A stretch of DNA of 36,293 nt from Nitrospirales bacterium (GTDB lineage: Bacteria; Nitrospirota; Nitrospiria; Nitrospirales; UBA8639): the NCBI GenBank assembly GCA_021604365.1, contig BQIZ01000018.1:1-36293 (forward strand). Direction: 5' to 3'. Below the pieces are notes generated by a model that was not told the DNA's origin, did not search any database, and worked only from the letters and a program-made list of their open reading frames with translations. The stretch's first letter is position 1. Each line of letters begins with the position of its first letter. Position numbers and translations under genes: made by a program. Shown here in pieces: positions 21,050 through 29,375 of this stretch.

Positions 21050-21280
21050 ATGGAAGTTTTTCCCGGAATTACGATGACCTCAGACATTTGTCACGGGAAA
21101 CCATGTGTGGCAGGTACCGCCGTTGACGTGGCCACCATCGTCGGAACCCTTGGCATTGGAAAATCATTCGATGATGTTCAAGAAGCGTTGAATCTGACAT
21201 ATGAACAGGTCCTCACGGCATTGCGATATGCTTCGTATGTCACGGACCATTTACCTCTTCGCCTTCCTTCTGGGCATTAA
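21050..21280 (+). CDS. DUF433 domain protein (antitoxin-like)
   Basis: Small protein (76 residues from ATG 21050; a GTG at 21023 would add nine). It shows the DUF433 pattern: PGITMTSDICHGKPCVAGTAVDVATIV, then a small helical stretch (GKSFDDVQEALNLTYEQVLTAL) and RYASYV. DUF433 members are often antitoxins with a helix-turn-helix-like fold and usually precede a DUF5615 PIN-like toxin. No such partner follows here; the next gene is purL after 209 nt. It may be a solitary regulator or a leftover of a toxin-antitoxin pair. The family match is good; function here is unknown. Confidence 0.8.
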   Translation: MEVFPGITMTSDICHGKPCVAGTAVDVATIVGTLGIGKSFDDVQEALNLTYEQVLTALRYASYVTDHLPLRLPSGH

Positions 21281-21489
21281 CCCACAGGACAGTCTGATTG
21301 TGTTTATGCTAAATTACCTTTCATCAAAATAACGGCTTTCCTAGCTTTCCCATTTACATATCTGTAAGCGTTGAGGAAATGAACCTCATAGGTTTGTTTC
21401 TAAATTTGTAGTATCATATTTGGTTTTTGACCTTTTTCATCCGCTGTTTACCTATTGAGAAAAGCACACATCAGGATAATTGACTTGTT

Positions 21490-23763
21490 ATGACACAGGA
21501 CTCAAAGGCCTCGCCGAACATACCTCTTACCTCAAAAATTATTGAAAAGCATGGTCTGTCCGAGGATGAGTATCAGCAAATCCTCAAGCACCTGGGTCGT
21601 GAGCCGAATCTCACTGAGTTGGGCATCTTTTCTGTAATGTGGAGTGAACACTGCAGTTATAAGAGTTCACGCATTCATTTGAAACGATTTCCGACCGAGG
21701 GAGAGCGTGTGGTTCAAGGGCCTGGGGAAAACGCTGGCGCCGTGGATATTGGAAAGGGACTTGCGGCAGTCTTCAAGATGGAATCCCACAATCATCCGTC
21801 ATATATTGAACCGTTTCAAGGGGCGGCCACCGGTGTCGGGGGGATTCTACGCGATATCTTTACCATGGGAGCACGCCCGATTGCATTATTGAATTCCCTG
21901 CGATTCGGTGAATTGGATCTTCCCAAAAATCAGCATATCCTCAAAGGAGTCGTTTCCGGGATTTCTTCCTATGGGAACTGCATGGGGGTGCCCACGGTAG
22001 GTGGGGAAATTACATTTAACGATATTTATTCAAAAAATCCACTGGTGAATGTCTTTTGTCTGGGCATCGTAAAAAAAGATCGTCTCCTGCGGGGCTTAGC
22101 CAAAGGTGCCGGAAATCAAGTGCTATACATTGGGGCCAAAACAGGACGGGACGGGATTCATGGCGCCACCATGGCCTCTGACAGTTTTGATGATACCTCA
22201 GAAAAAAAACGTCCGAATGTACAAGTTGGAGATCCATTTCTAGAAAAACTATTACTTGAAGCGTGCCTTGAATTTTTGGAACAGGACCTGTTGGTCGGGA
22301 TTCAAGACATGGGGGCCGCTGGGCTCACCAGTTCGTCCTGCGAAATGGCCTCCCGCGCCGGAACCGGTATTGACATGGACTTAGTTAAAGTCCCTCGCCG
22401 TGAACCGCACATGACTCCCTATGAGATTCTGTTATCGGAATCTCAGGAGAGGATGTTGCTGGTGGCTCAACCTGGCAAGGAAGAGGCAGTTCTTGCCATC
22501 TGCCGGAAATGGGGTATTGATGCCGCAGTGGTCGGACGGGTGACGGATGATGGATTTCTTCGAATCAGAGAAGGCCATGAGATTGTGGCTGAAATACCCG
22601 CTCATGCCCTCGCCGAGGAAGGTCCACGCTATGAACGTCCTGCCGCCCCACCTCAGTATCAAGAATTTTTGCAGTCCTTAAATATTGACACTCTTCCTGA
22701 CGTTAAAAACCCTGCTGAGGTATTGCTGAAACTCTTAGCTTCACCAACCATCGCGAGCAAACGTTGGGTGTTTCGGCAATATGATCATATGGTAGGAACC
22801 AATACCGTGGTTTGCCCCGGATCCGATTCCGCCGTAGTTCGCATTAAAGGGACCTCCAAAGCCTTGGCCATGACGACGGACGGCAATAGTCGCTTTTGTC
22901 TGCTGAATCCCTATTTGGGAGGAGGATTAGCGGTTGCTGAAGCCGCGCGGAACTTGGTCTGTGCGGGCGCCCAACCGATCGGGGTCACCGACTGTCTGAA
23001 TTTCGGCAACCCTGAGCGTTCTGACATCATGTGGCAATTTATAATGGCCGTCGAAGGGATCGCCGACGCCTGTCGAACATTCGAAATTCCTGTCGTGAGC
23101 GGGAACGTCAGTTTTTATAACGAAACGAATGGGCTCTCTATTTATCCCACCCCGATTGTAGGAATGGTCGGACTCATTGAGCGTCCGGAAAACATTATCA
23201 CTCAATGGTTCAAGCAATCAGGCGATCAGATTCTCTTGCTGGGAGAGACAAAGGAGGACTTGGGCGGGACGGAATACCTCAAGGTTATCCATTCCCGTGA
23301 ACAAGGCAATCCCCCCTGGTTGGATATGGACCGGGAAAAGGCCATCCACTTTTGCCTCCTTTCATTGATACAGGACGGGCTGGTGCAATCAGCTCATGAT
23401 TGCTCGGAAGGTGGATTACTCGTGACCTTAGCCGAATGCTGTCTGACGCATCCTTCCGCCCCATTCGGGGCAACTGTTATACTGACTCAAGATCGTCTGC
23501 GTCTAGACGCCCTGCTTTTTGGAGAAAGTCCTTCACGGGTTGTCATCTCCATAAAACGCGAGAATATTACGCAAGTTAGAGAGTTGGTTAAAGGCTTCGG
23601 AGTTCCGAGCGTAGAATTGGGACAGGTCACTCAGGAAAATTTGGACATCACTGTTCGTGGAAGCAGTAACCAGCCCGTGTCTCAAATAAGCCTGTCCCTT
23701 TCTGAAATGGGAAATGCATGGCACCACAGCCTCGCACGCCAATTAGGAACAGAAACATCGTGA
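21490..23763 (+). CDS. purL: FGAM synthase subunit PurL (small type)
   Basis: ATP-dependent synthetase subunit that converts FGAR to FGAM with PurS and PurQ. At 757 residues it is of the small type without a fused glutaminase, consistent with separate purS and purQ. The N terminus has [16 protein letters not shown], then [37 protein letters not shown], and later the second synthetase half with [18 protein letters not shown] and [10 protein letters not shown]. The C-terminal part carries [10 protein letters not shown]. The start is ATG 21490 with a weak ribosome binding site. purF follows after 76 nt. Confidence 0.98.
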   Translation: MTQDSKASPNIPLTSKIIEKHGLSEDEYQQILKHLGREPNLTELGIFSVMWSEHCSYKSSRIHLKRFPTEGERVVQGPGENAGAVDIGKGLAAVFKMESHNHPSYIEPFQGAATGVGGILRDIFTMGARPIALLNSLRFGELDLPKNQHILKGVVSGISSYGNCMGVPTVGGEITFNDIYSKNPLVNVFCLGIVKKDRLLRGLAKGAGNQVLYIGAKTGRDGIHGATMASDSFDDTSEKKRPNVQVGDPFLEKLLLEACLEFLEQDLLVGIQDMGAAGLTSSSCEMASRAGTGIDMDLVKVPRREPHMTPYEILLSESQERMLLVAQPGKEEAVLAICRKWGIDAAVVGRVTDDGFLRIREGHEIVAEIPAHALAEEGPRYERPAAPPQYQEFLQSLNIDTLPDVKNPAEVLLKLLASPTIASKRWVFRQYDHMVGTNTVVCPGSDSAVVRIKGTSKALAMTTDGNSRFCLLNPYLGGGLAVAEAARNLVCAGAQPIGVTDCLNFGNPERSDIMWQFIMAVEGIADACRTFEIPVVSGNVSFYNETNGLSIYPTPIVGMVGLIERPENIITQWFKQSGDQILLLGETKEDLGGTEYLKVIHSREQGNPPWLDMDREKAIHFCLLSLIQDGLVQSAHDCSEGGLLVTLAECCLTHPSAPFGATVILTQDRLRLDALLFGESPSRVVISIKRENITQVRELVKGFGVPSVELGQVTQENLDITVRGSSNQPVSQISLSLSEMGNAWHHSLARQLGTETS

Positions 23764-23839
23764 TAATAGTTTGGCCCTGGATGTATTCATTGTCGGCCCT
23801 TCTTGCTGATCAAACAAATCTGGCCTATGTGAGGGTCTC

Positions 23840-25291
23840 ATGAGAAAGTTGCCCATGGTGCCGGCCATGCCTTCCTCAGACGGGTTTCATGAAGAATGCG
23901 CTGTCTTCGGGATTGCGGGATCGAAGGAAGCCGCCAATCTGACTTACCTCGGCCTCTATGCCTTACAACACCGAGGGCAGGAGGGCTCTGGAATTGTGTC
24001 TTCGGATGGAGAGCAATTTTTTCAAAAAAAAGGCCTAGGTCTCGTTGCAGATATTTATTCAAAAAAAACGTTACGCGAACTTCCAGGCACGAAAGCGATC
24101 GGCCACAATCGATATTCCACGGCTGGGAGTGGACAGTTGCAAAATGTTCAACCCTTGACTGTCAATTTTGCATTTGGAAATTTGGCGTTAGCCCACAATG
24201 GGAATTTAATTAACGCGGGTGTGCTTCGTGGTGAACTCGAGGCCTATGGCGCTATTTTTCAATCGGATTCCGATAGCGAGGTCATCATCCATTTAATCGC
24301 CCACTCAAAAGGGGATACCATTGTCAACCGGGTGATTGACGCACTAAGTTTGGTTCGAGGAGCCTTTTCTCTGGTGCTATTAACTGATAATCATTTAATT
24401 GCGGCCCGCGATCCGTTTGGTTTTCGCCCGCTCTGTTTGGGGCGTTATAAAGGCAGTTGGGTTGTGGCCTCCGAGACCTGTGCATTCGATCTGATTGATG
24501 CCAAATTTGTCCGTGAAGTTGAGCCAGGAGAAATCGTCGTCATTCACGATTCCGAAATGACCTCATATCATCCTTTTCTGGAGCGGCCGCAAGCCCAATG
24601 TGTATTTGAATACGTCTATTTCGCCCGACCCGATTCGAAAATTTTCGGCCCACATGCCGTGTATTCGGTTCGCAAAGCCTTTGGACGTCAATTGGCCAAG
24701 GAATGTCCAGCGGACGCAGACATGGTCATTCCGGTTCCCGATTCTGGTGTTCCGGCGGCCTTGGGCTATGCTGAAGGGATGGGGTTACCGTTTGAGATCG
24801 GACTGACCAGGAATCACTATGTGGGACGGACCTTCATTGAGCCGGAACAAGCCATTCGCCATTTTGGGGTGAGGCTAAAATTAAATCCGGTTCCCGATGT
24901 CTTAGAAGGAAAACGGGTTGTGGTCGTGGATGACTCCCTAGTTCGAGGCACCACCAGCCGAAAAATTGTCAAAATGCTCCGGCAGGCCGGAGCTCGAGAA
25001 ATTCATCTGCGTATTAGTTCTCCCCCTGTCATTGCCCCGTGTTTTTATGGCATTGATACGCCGACACAAAAAGAACTCATAGGGTCAAATCTCAGCATTG
25101 AAGAAATTCGTCGTTATGTGACGGCCGATAGTTTGGGCTATCTTAGTCTAGATGGCATGTTAGCAATGGCTCCCGGCTTTTCCCAAAATTATTGCAACGC
25201 CTGTTTTACGGATAATTATCCCATCACGTTGACCAAAGCCGAGCAACTGCAACTCGGATTATTCGAACCGGATCAACTCTCTCGCTCCTAA
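23840..25291 (+). CDS. purF: Amidophosphoribosyltransferase (Fe-S type)
   Basis: First committed step of purine synthesis: PRPP and glutamine to phosphoribosylamine. It has 483 residues. The catalytic Cys20 (HEECAVFGI) follows a 19-residue leader that is probably removed to free it, as in Bacillus-type enzymes. The PRPP-binding motif VVVVDDSLVRGTTSRK is present. Four cysteines match the [4Fe-4S] ligands of the B. subtilis enzyme: QCVFEYVYFARPDS, IAPCFYGIDTPT, and the pair in YCNACFTDNYP, so the enzyme is likely oxygen-sensitive. It follows purL and appears to end the run of purine genes. Confidence 0.97.
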   Translation: MRKLPMVPAMPSSDGFHEECAVFGIAGSKEAANLTYLGLYALQHRGQEGSGIVSSDGEQFFQKKGLGLVADIYSKKTLRELPGTKAIGHNRYSTAGSGQLQNVQPLTVNFAFGNLALAHNGNLINAGVLRGELEAYGAIFQSDSDSEVIIHLIAHSKGDTIVNRVIDALSLVRGAFSLVLLTDNHLIAARDPFGFRPLCLGRYKGSWVVASETCAFDLIDAKFVREVEPGEIVVIHDSEMTSYHPFLERPQAQCVFEYVYFARPDSKIFGPHAVYSVRKAFGRQLAKECPADADMVIPVPDSGVPAALGYAEGMGLPFEIGLTRNHYVGRTFIEPEQAIRHFGVRLKLNPVPDVLEGKRVVVVDDSLVRGTTSRKIVKMLRQAGAREIHLRISSPPVIAPCFYGIDTPTQKELIGSNLSIEEIRRYVTADSLGYLSLDGMLAMAPGFSQNYCNACFTDNYPITLTKAEQLQLGLFEPDQLSRS

Positions 25292-25403
25292 ATGTCTTTC
25301 TGTTTTGTTGCCGCCCCAAAAATTCATGTGGTAGGCTTTTATGGATGGGAAGATTGAATCTCTCGTTATTTGCCTTTTGAGGCACCATGAACAGGAGGAA
25401 CCT

Positions 25404-25958
25404 ATGAAAAAAAATTTCCATCAGGTACTGATTGTAGCCATATTAATAGTGGGTACCAGTTTCATCTCACACGCGGGAAGTTTTTTTAAAGTCGGGGAGT
25501 CCGCTCCAAATTTCTCACTCACGGGTCTGGATGGACAAACTCTATCTCTTGACCAGTTTAAGGGGAAGGTCGTGGTTCTAGGACTCTTTCATATTTGCGA
25601 GCCGTGTTTAATCCAAAGCACCAATTTGCAGAGGGTGCATGAGGCCATAAAAGACAAGCCTGTAGCGGTGATCGGAGTCAATTCATCTGGCGACTCCATG
25701 GCCGATGTCAGGGAATTCATACAAGGATTCCCAATGAAGGTGACGTATCCCTATCTCCTAGACCCCGAGAAAAAAACAGACAAACTTTATGGCGGGGGAA
25801 AATTTATTCCCAACGTGTATGTTATTGATCAACATGGCCTCATCCGTTGGCAGCGCGTAGGGAATTTCTTTACCGACGGCACATTAGCCGGACATGAAGC
25901 GATTCTGCAGGAAGTGGAGAAATTATTGGAGGCACCGTCTACTCCCTCGACCATGTAG
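25404..25958 (+). CDS. TlpA-like thioredoxin-fold protein, exported
   Basis: A 184-residue protein with an N-terminal signal or anchor (FHQVLIVAILIVGTSFISHA, residues 5-24) and a peroxiredoxin/TlpA-like fold. It has APNFSLTGLDGQTLSLDQFKGKVVVLGLFH, the redox pair CEPC at 65-68, the cis-Pro region (FIPNVYVIDQHG) and a thiol-peroxidase-like end. Exported proteins of this kind reduce disulfides in the periplasm, for example in cytochrome c maturation. The start ATG 25404 has AGGAGGA upstream; an in-frame start at 25341 would block the signal peptide and was rejected. It stands 112 nt after purF. The reaction partner is unknown. Confidence 0.88.
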   Translation: MKKNFHQVLIVAILIVGTSFISHAGSFFKVGESAPNFSLTGLDGQTLSLDQFKGKVVVLGLFHICEPCLIQSTNLQRVHEAIKDKPVAVIGVNSSGDSMADVREFIQGFPMKVTYPYLLDPEKKTDKLYGGGKFIPNVYVIDQHGLIRWQRVGNFFTDGTLAGHEAILQEVEKLLEAPSTPSTM

Positions 25959-26003
25959 GTTGAGGACTCTTTTTACGCATTCTTGAACTGATGTTAGGGC
26001 ACT

Positions 26004-26243
26004 ATGGACGAATTAGAAGGCGGAAAACAAAAATTTCTTGAGATAGTGAATACTCTGGATGCCTCTGTGGAAGTGGTCATCCCGACCACTCCTTCGCGCA
26101 GTGTTTTGCTCATTTCCCTTACCAAGGGCTCCAATCGTAAATTTATTACAATCCATGAGGATGATATGTTGGACCTTCCAGAAGAATCTGGCGTTCAAAC
26201 CAAAATCACAACTCTTCTTCAAGAAACCCTGGAAACCTTATGA
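26004..26243 (+). CDS. Hypothetical protein, 79 aa, coupled to an MBL-fold protein
   Basis: A short protein with no recognised domain. It looks alpha/beta with a conserved-style hydrophobic strand (VEVVIPTTPSRSVLLISLTKGS) and an acidic tail. Its ATGA stop/start overlaps the next gene by 4 nt, so the two are probably translated together and may form a complex. The start ATG is 26004 with TTAGGG a short way upstream. Confidence 0.7.
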   Translation: MDELEGGKQKFLEIVNTLDASVEVVIPTTPSRSVLLISLTKGSNRKFITIHEDDMLDLPEESGVQTKITTLLQETLETL

Positions 26244-26839
26244 AAACCATTTTACCCAATATTTCTGAATGGTCCTGGTTCTCTGAAGAAAAACAGATTA
26301 ATTTTAACGGACATTTATTAGCCGTGGGAGAACATCGGATATTAGTCGACCCCCCACCCATGAGCGATGGTGATATGGCCATGACGCAGCGGGGAGGAGC
26401 ACCGGATTATATTATATTGACTAATCGGGATCATGAACGGGAAGCGGCCAACTTCAGGAAAACCTTTAAGTGTCAGGTGATGGCTCCGGAATTGGATGCC
26501 AAAGAAATGATGTTGCCCATTGATAAAACCTTCAAAGACGGTGAATTGCTTCCAGGGGGAATTTGGGTTGTTCAACTTTCTGATCAAAAATCTCCAGGGG
26601 AAAGCGCCTTATTCTTGCAGCAAGGCCAGGGGGTGCTCATTGTTGGAGATGGAATCATTGGGGATCCAGCAGGTGCACTACGGCTTTTACCTTCAGAGAA
26701 ATATGACAACATCGTCCTAGCCCGTGAAGGTCTTCGTAGGTTATTAAAATATACGTTTGACAGTCTCCTTGTGGGAGATGGCACTTCCATCCTCACGGGG
26801 GCCAAGCCGGCACTGGAAGACCTCTTGGTAGATAATTGA
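26240..26839 (+). CDS. Metallo-beta-lactamase-fold-like protein, degenerate metal site
   Basis: A 199-residue protein with the pattern of small metallo-beta-lactamase-fold proteins: a leading beta-strand region (ILVDPPPMSDGDM), the region DYIILTNRDHERE that replaces the usual THxHxDH motif, and late VLIVGDGIIGDP and LLVGDGTSIL strands. Only an Asp-His of the metal motif is visible (64-65), and other ligands look absent, so it may not bind two metals as the active family does. It overlaps the preceding 79-residue gene by 4 nt. A function in binding or regulation rather than hydrolysis is inferred. Confidence 0.7.
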   Translation: MKTILPNISEWSWFSEEKQINFNGHLLAVGEHRILVDPPPMSDGDMAMTQRGGAPDYIILTNRDHEREAANFRKTFKCQVMAPELDAKEMMLPIDKTFKDGELLPGGIWVVQLSDQKSPGESALFLQQGQGVLIVGDGIIGDPAGALRLLPSEKYDNIVLAREGLRRLLKYTFDSLLVGDGTSILTGAKPALEDLLVDN

Positions 26840-26906
26840 ATCAATCAATATTATGAGAATGGCATGAAAGTTCTTTTTTCTGTCCTTTGACCCTGAGTAA
26901 CTATGT

Positions 26907-27710
26907 ATGGCCTGGTCTCAATCCGCCAATCTCAATTCTTTAGGCAATCAGCACTTCTCGAAAGGCTTCTATACCGAAGCTTTTCAATATTATGCGCAGG
27001 CCCTGGAGGTTGATCGTCAAAATGGAGACCAACGGTCTTTGGCCACCACACTTGGCAATCTTGGTAATATTTGCGCAGTGAGTGGTCGCCGGGAACAAGC
27101 CAGAGCGTATTATAGTGAGGTGTTAGAACTTCAAAAAATTCTTGGTGATGATCGGGGGATCAGTACGACTTTAGCCAATTTGGGAAACCTTTCCGCCGAT
27201 GCTGGAGAATGGGAACGAGCCCAGGCCTATTATTTAGAGGCCTTGGATTTAATGAATCATTTGTCCGACTATGCCGGAAAGGCGGTATTACTTTCTGATT
27301 TGGGATTAGTCGCGAGGGAAACAGGCAAGGAAGAAGAAGCGCTTGCCTATTATCAGGAATCATTAATCCTTATGCGCCGTGTCGGAAATGAAGCCGGGCA
27401 ATCCGATGTCTTTCGTATGATGGCACGGTTATATTTGAGTCAAAGACGATTTGAGGAAGCGCAATCTTGCACCTTGACCAGTCTGGATGTCGCCAGGCGG
27501 CTGAAGGATGAGCTCCGTATGGGCGGTGCGTGGTATGTTCTTGCCAGTTGCCATGAGGCCCAAGGCCAATGGAGCCAAGCCGCCCAATATTTACAAAAAG
27601 TCGTTAGTATAGACCAAAAATATCAATTACCAAAACTCACCGAAAACACCCAGAGATTACATGCCTTAGAATCTCGTCTGAGCGCCACCACTGGACACAC
27701 GCATGAGTGA
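26907..27710 (+). CDS. TPR repeat protein
   Basis: A 267-residue protein made of tandem tetratricopeptide repeats, about six units from residue 5 to 240. The repeats show the usual pattern (LGNLGNICAVSGRREQARAYY, then LANLGNLSADAGEWERAQAYYLEALDL). No signal peptide is evident, so it is probably cytoplasmic. TPR proteins act as protein-binding scaffolds. Its end overlaps the next gene by 8 nt, so the pair may work together. Partner unknown. Confidence 0.85.
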   Translation: MAWSQSANLNSLGNQHFSKGFYTEAFQYYAQALEVDRQNGDQRSLATTLGNLGNICAVSGRREQARAYYSEVLELQKILGDDRGISTTLANLGNLSADAGEWERAQAYYLEALDLMNHLSDYAGKAVLLSDLGLVARETGKEEEALAYYQESLILMRRVGNEAGQSDVFRMMARLYLSQRRFEEAQSCTLTSLDVARRLKDELRMGGAWYVLASCHEAQGQWSQAAQYLQKVVSIDQKYQLPKLTENTQRLHALESRLSATTGHTHE

Positions 27711-28146
27711 GTCTTTCGACCGTTCAACCCTGTGGCTTCAGGCCAGGACCTATCTTGTGAGGGAATTTCACGGATGGTTGGATATCCATTCGACGGATGC
27801 CCTAACCCTCCCCCTACCAGATGAGGACTGGTTGCTTGAAATCACTGCTGACGGTAAACTTGTGTGTGTGGCAGGCTACGATCTGGATGATATGAAAAGC
27901 ATGCTTTCGGATGGAACGCCCGAAGATTTGGGAACGGACGAACTTGCGAAACAAGCTAAATTTTATTTACAACAAACCGTTTCCAAGCACCGTCCAAAAC
28001 TCCTGCGCCAAGGTTTCAAGGAACGAATTGAGATGAATGAGTCGCATGTGGCCGCACACTATGAACGCCCGGTCGATTTAGGGAAACTGGCCGATCTTCA
28101 TCAGCAAATTAAGACCTGCCTGACCTTGTTTCCGGCTTCACACTAA
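27703..28146 (+). CDS. Hypothetical protein, 147 aa, coupled to TPR protein
   Basis: Begins inside the 3' end of the TPR gene (8-nt overlap). Unrecognised. It has an N-terminal amphipathic stretch, a beta-like middle (DEDWLLEITADGKLVCVAGYDLDDMK), and a C-terminal helical part rich in Lys, Gln and His. No signal peptide or membrane span is seen. The tight overlap suggests coupled translation with the TPR gene; nothing more can be said of its job. Confidence 0.7.
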   Translation: MSESFDRSTLWLQARTYLVREFHGWLDIHSTDALTLPLPDEDWLLEITADGKLVCVAGYDLDDMKSMLSDGTPEDLGTDELAKQAKFYLQQTVSKHRPKLLRQGFKERIEMNESHVAAHYERPVDLGKLADLHQQIKTCLTLFPASH

Positions 28147-28198
28147 CGACCCATCCGCCTTCAAGGTCAAACGACTTACCCACACCAGTCTGATCATC

Positions 28199-29224
28199 GT
28201 GAAACAGCCCTCAACGTTCATCACATCCTTCAAACAATTTAGAGACGCCGCCTATGCCTTCCGATTGCCACGGATTATTTTTTCCGCACTAGAGCTCAAT
28301 CTATTTACCAAGATGGAAAATCGGGATTGGACGATTTCTAAGTTAGCCAAGCATCTAGGTGTGAGCCAACGTGGCCTTGGAATCTTATGCCGGAATCTTG
28401 CCAGTGCAGGATTATTAGTCAAGTCTCAATCGGGATACCATCTTACCCCATTTTCCAAACGCTATCTCCAAGAATCCAGTCCGGACTTTCGAGGAGACTA
28501 TCTGGGACTCATGCAGCGTCAGTGGAGCGAATGGTCCCATCTGACAGAAGTCATACGTGTCGGTCAGCCATGGAACAGCACGGAACCGGAAACCACGGAA
28601 TATCGACGGTCGTTTTCCTGGGCCATGCATCATCGCTCCCTCCAACCGTCCAGAGAGGTCGCACAACAGATTTCTCTAAAAGCGGCTCGTTCCCTTCTCG
28701 ACTTAGGCGGCGGGCCCGGAACTTATGCTTTGGCGTTTTTAGCGCTGAATCCAATCCTTCACGCCACAGTGATGGATCGGCCTGCTGCTCTGGATGTGGC
28801 ACGTATGCTGGCGGAACAGTCTTCCTTGGGAACCCGTTTGACCTGTCAAGCTGGTGATTTTTTAACTGCACGGATTCCCGGCACCTATGATGTTGTCTGG
28901 TATTCCAATGTTCTTCATATTTATTCTCCGGCAGACAACCTGAAAGTTTTTAAAAAAATCAAACGAATCCTCAACCCTGGTGGACGGCTTCTCATCCAAG
29001 ACACATTTTTGCAGGACCAAAAAGAACTTCGGCCTCTTGAAGCAAATCTCTTTGCCGTCTCCATGTTACTTTATACTGAGCAAGGCAACACCTATTCCGT
29101 CCGAGATGTTCGAGAGTGGCTTCAACGAGCTGGACTCACTCGTTCTCGGGTTCTCCATATGAAAGAGGGAACCGGAGATTGGGATGGGCAATTGATTGAA
29201 GGGCGACTTCCGCGCACTGGTTAA
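28199..29224 (+). CDS. Winged-helix SAM-dependent methyltransferase (O-methyltransferase family 2 type)
   Basis: A 341-residue protein starting with GTG at 28199. The N-terminal part (about 15 to 100) looks like the dimerisation/winged-helix region of small-molecule O-methyltransferases (LELNLFTKME, ISKLAKHLGVSQRGLGILCRNL). The Rossmann SAM domain has SLLDLGGGPGTYAL (about 166 to 177), a VVWYSNVLHIYSPADN motif and LNPGGRLLIQDTFL. This family methylates hydroxyl groups of phenolic or polyketide-like compounds, but the substrate here is unknown. It is the last plus-strand gene before the histidine kinase, which is convergent. No ribosome binding site is clear. Confidence 0.85.
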   Translation: MKQPSTFITSFKQFRDAAYAFRLPRIIFSALELNLFTKMENRDWTISKLAKHLGVSQRGLGILCRNLASAGLLVKSQSGYHLTPFSKRYLQESSPDFRGDYLGLMQRQWSEWSHLTEVIRVGQPWNSTEPETTEYRRSFSWAMHHRSLQPSREVAQQISLKAARSLLDLGGGPGTYALAFLALNPILHATVMDRPAALDVARMLAEQSSLGTRLTCQAGDFLTARIPGTYDVVWYSNVLHIYSPADNLKVFKKIKRILNPGGRLLIQDTFLQDQKELRPLEANLFAVSMLLYTEQGNTYSVRDVREWLQRAGLTRSRVLHMKEGTGDWDGQLIEGRLPRTG

Positions 29225-29375
29225 CGTGGATTTATTATTCTTTACCCCGTACTCAACGGTAATAGAGCTTCCTGAATACGCGTCGTGGAGAGATTCCGTC
29301 CCTCACGTGGCTATGCGAGTCAGCCCTCCCCCTATGACTGAATACATTGATCGGACAATTCAGCCGGTGTTTCAA

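Noticed and set aside
21023-21280. Complete toxin-antitoxin pair
   Set aside because: Only the DUF433 gene is present; no PIN/DUF5615 gene follows on either strand.
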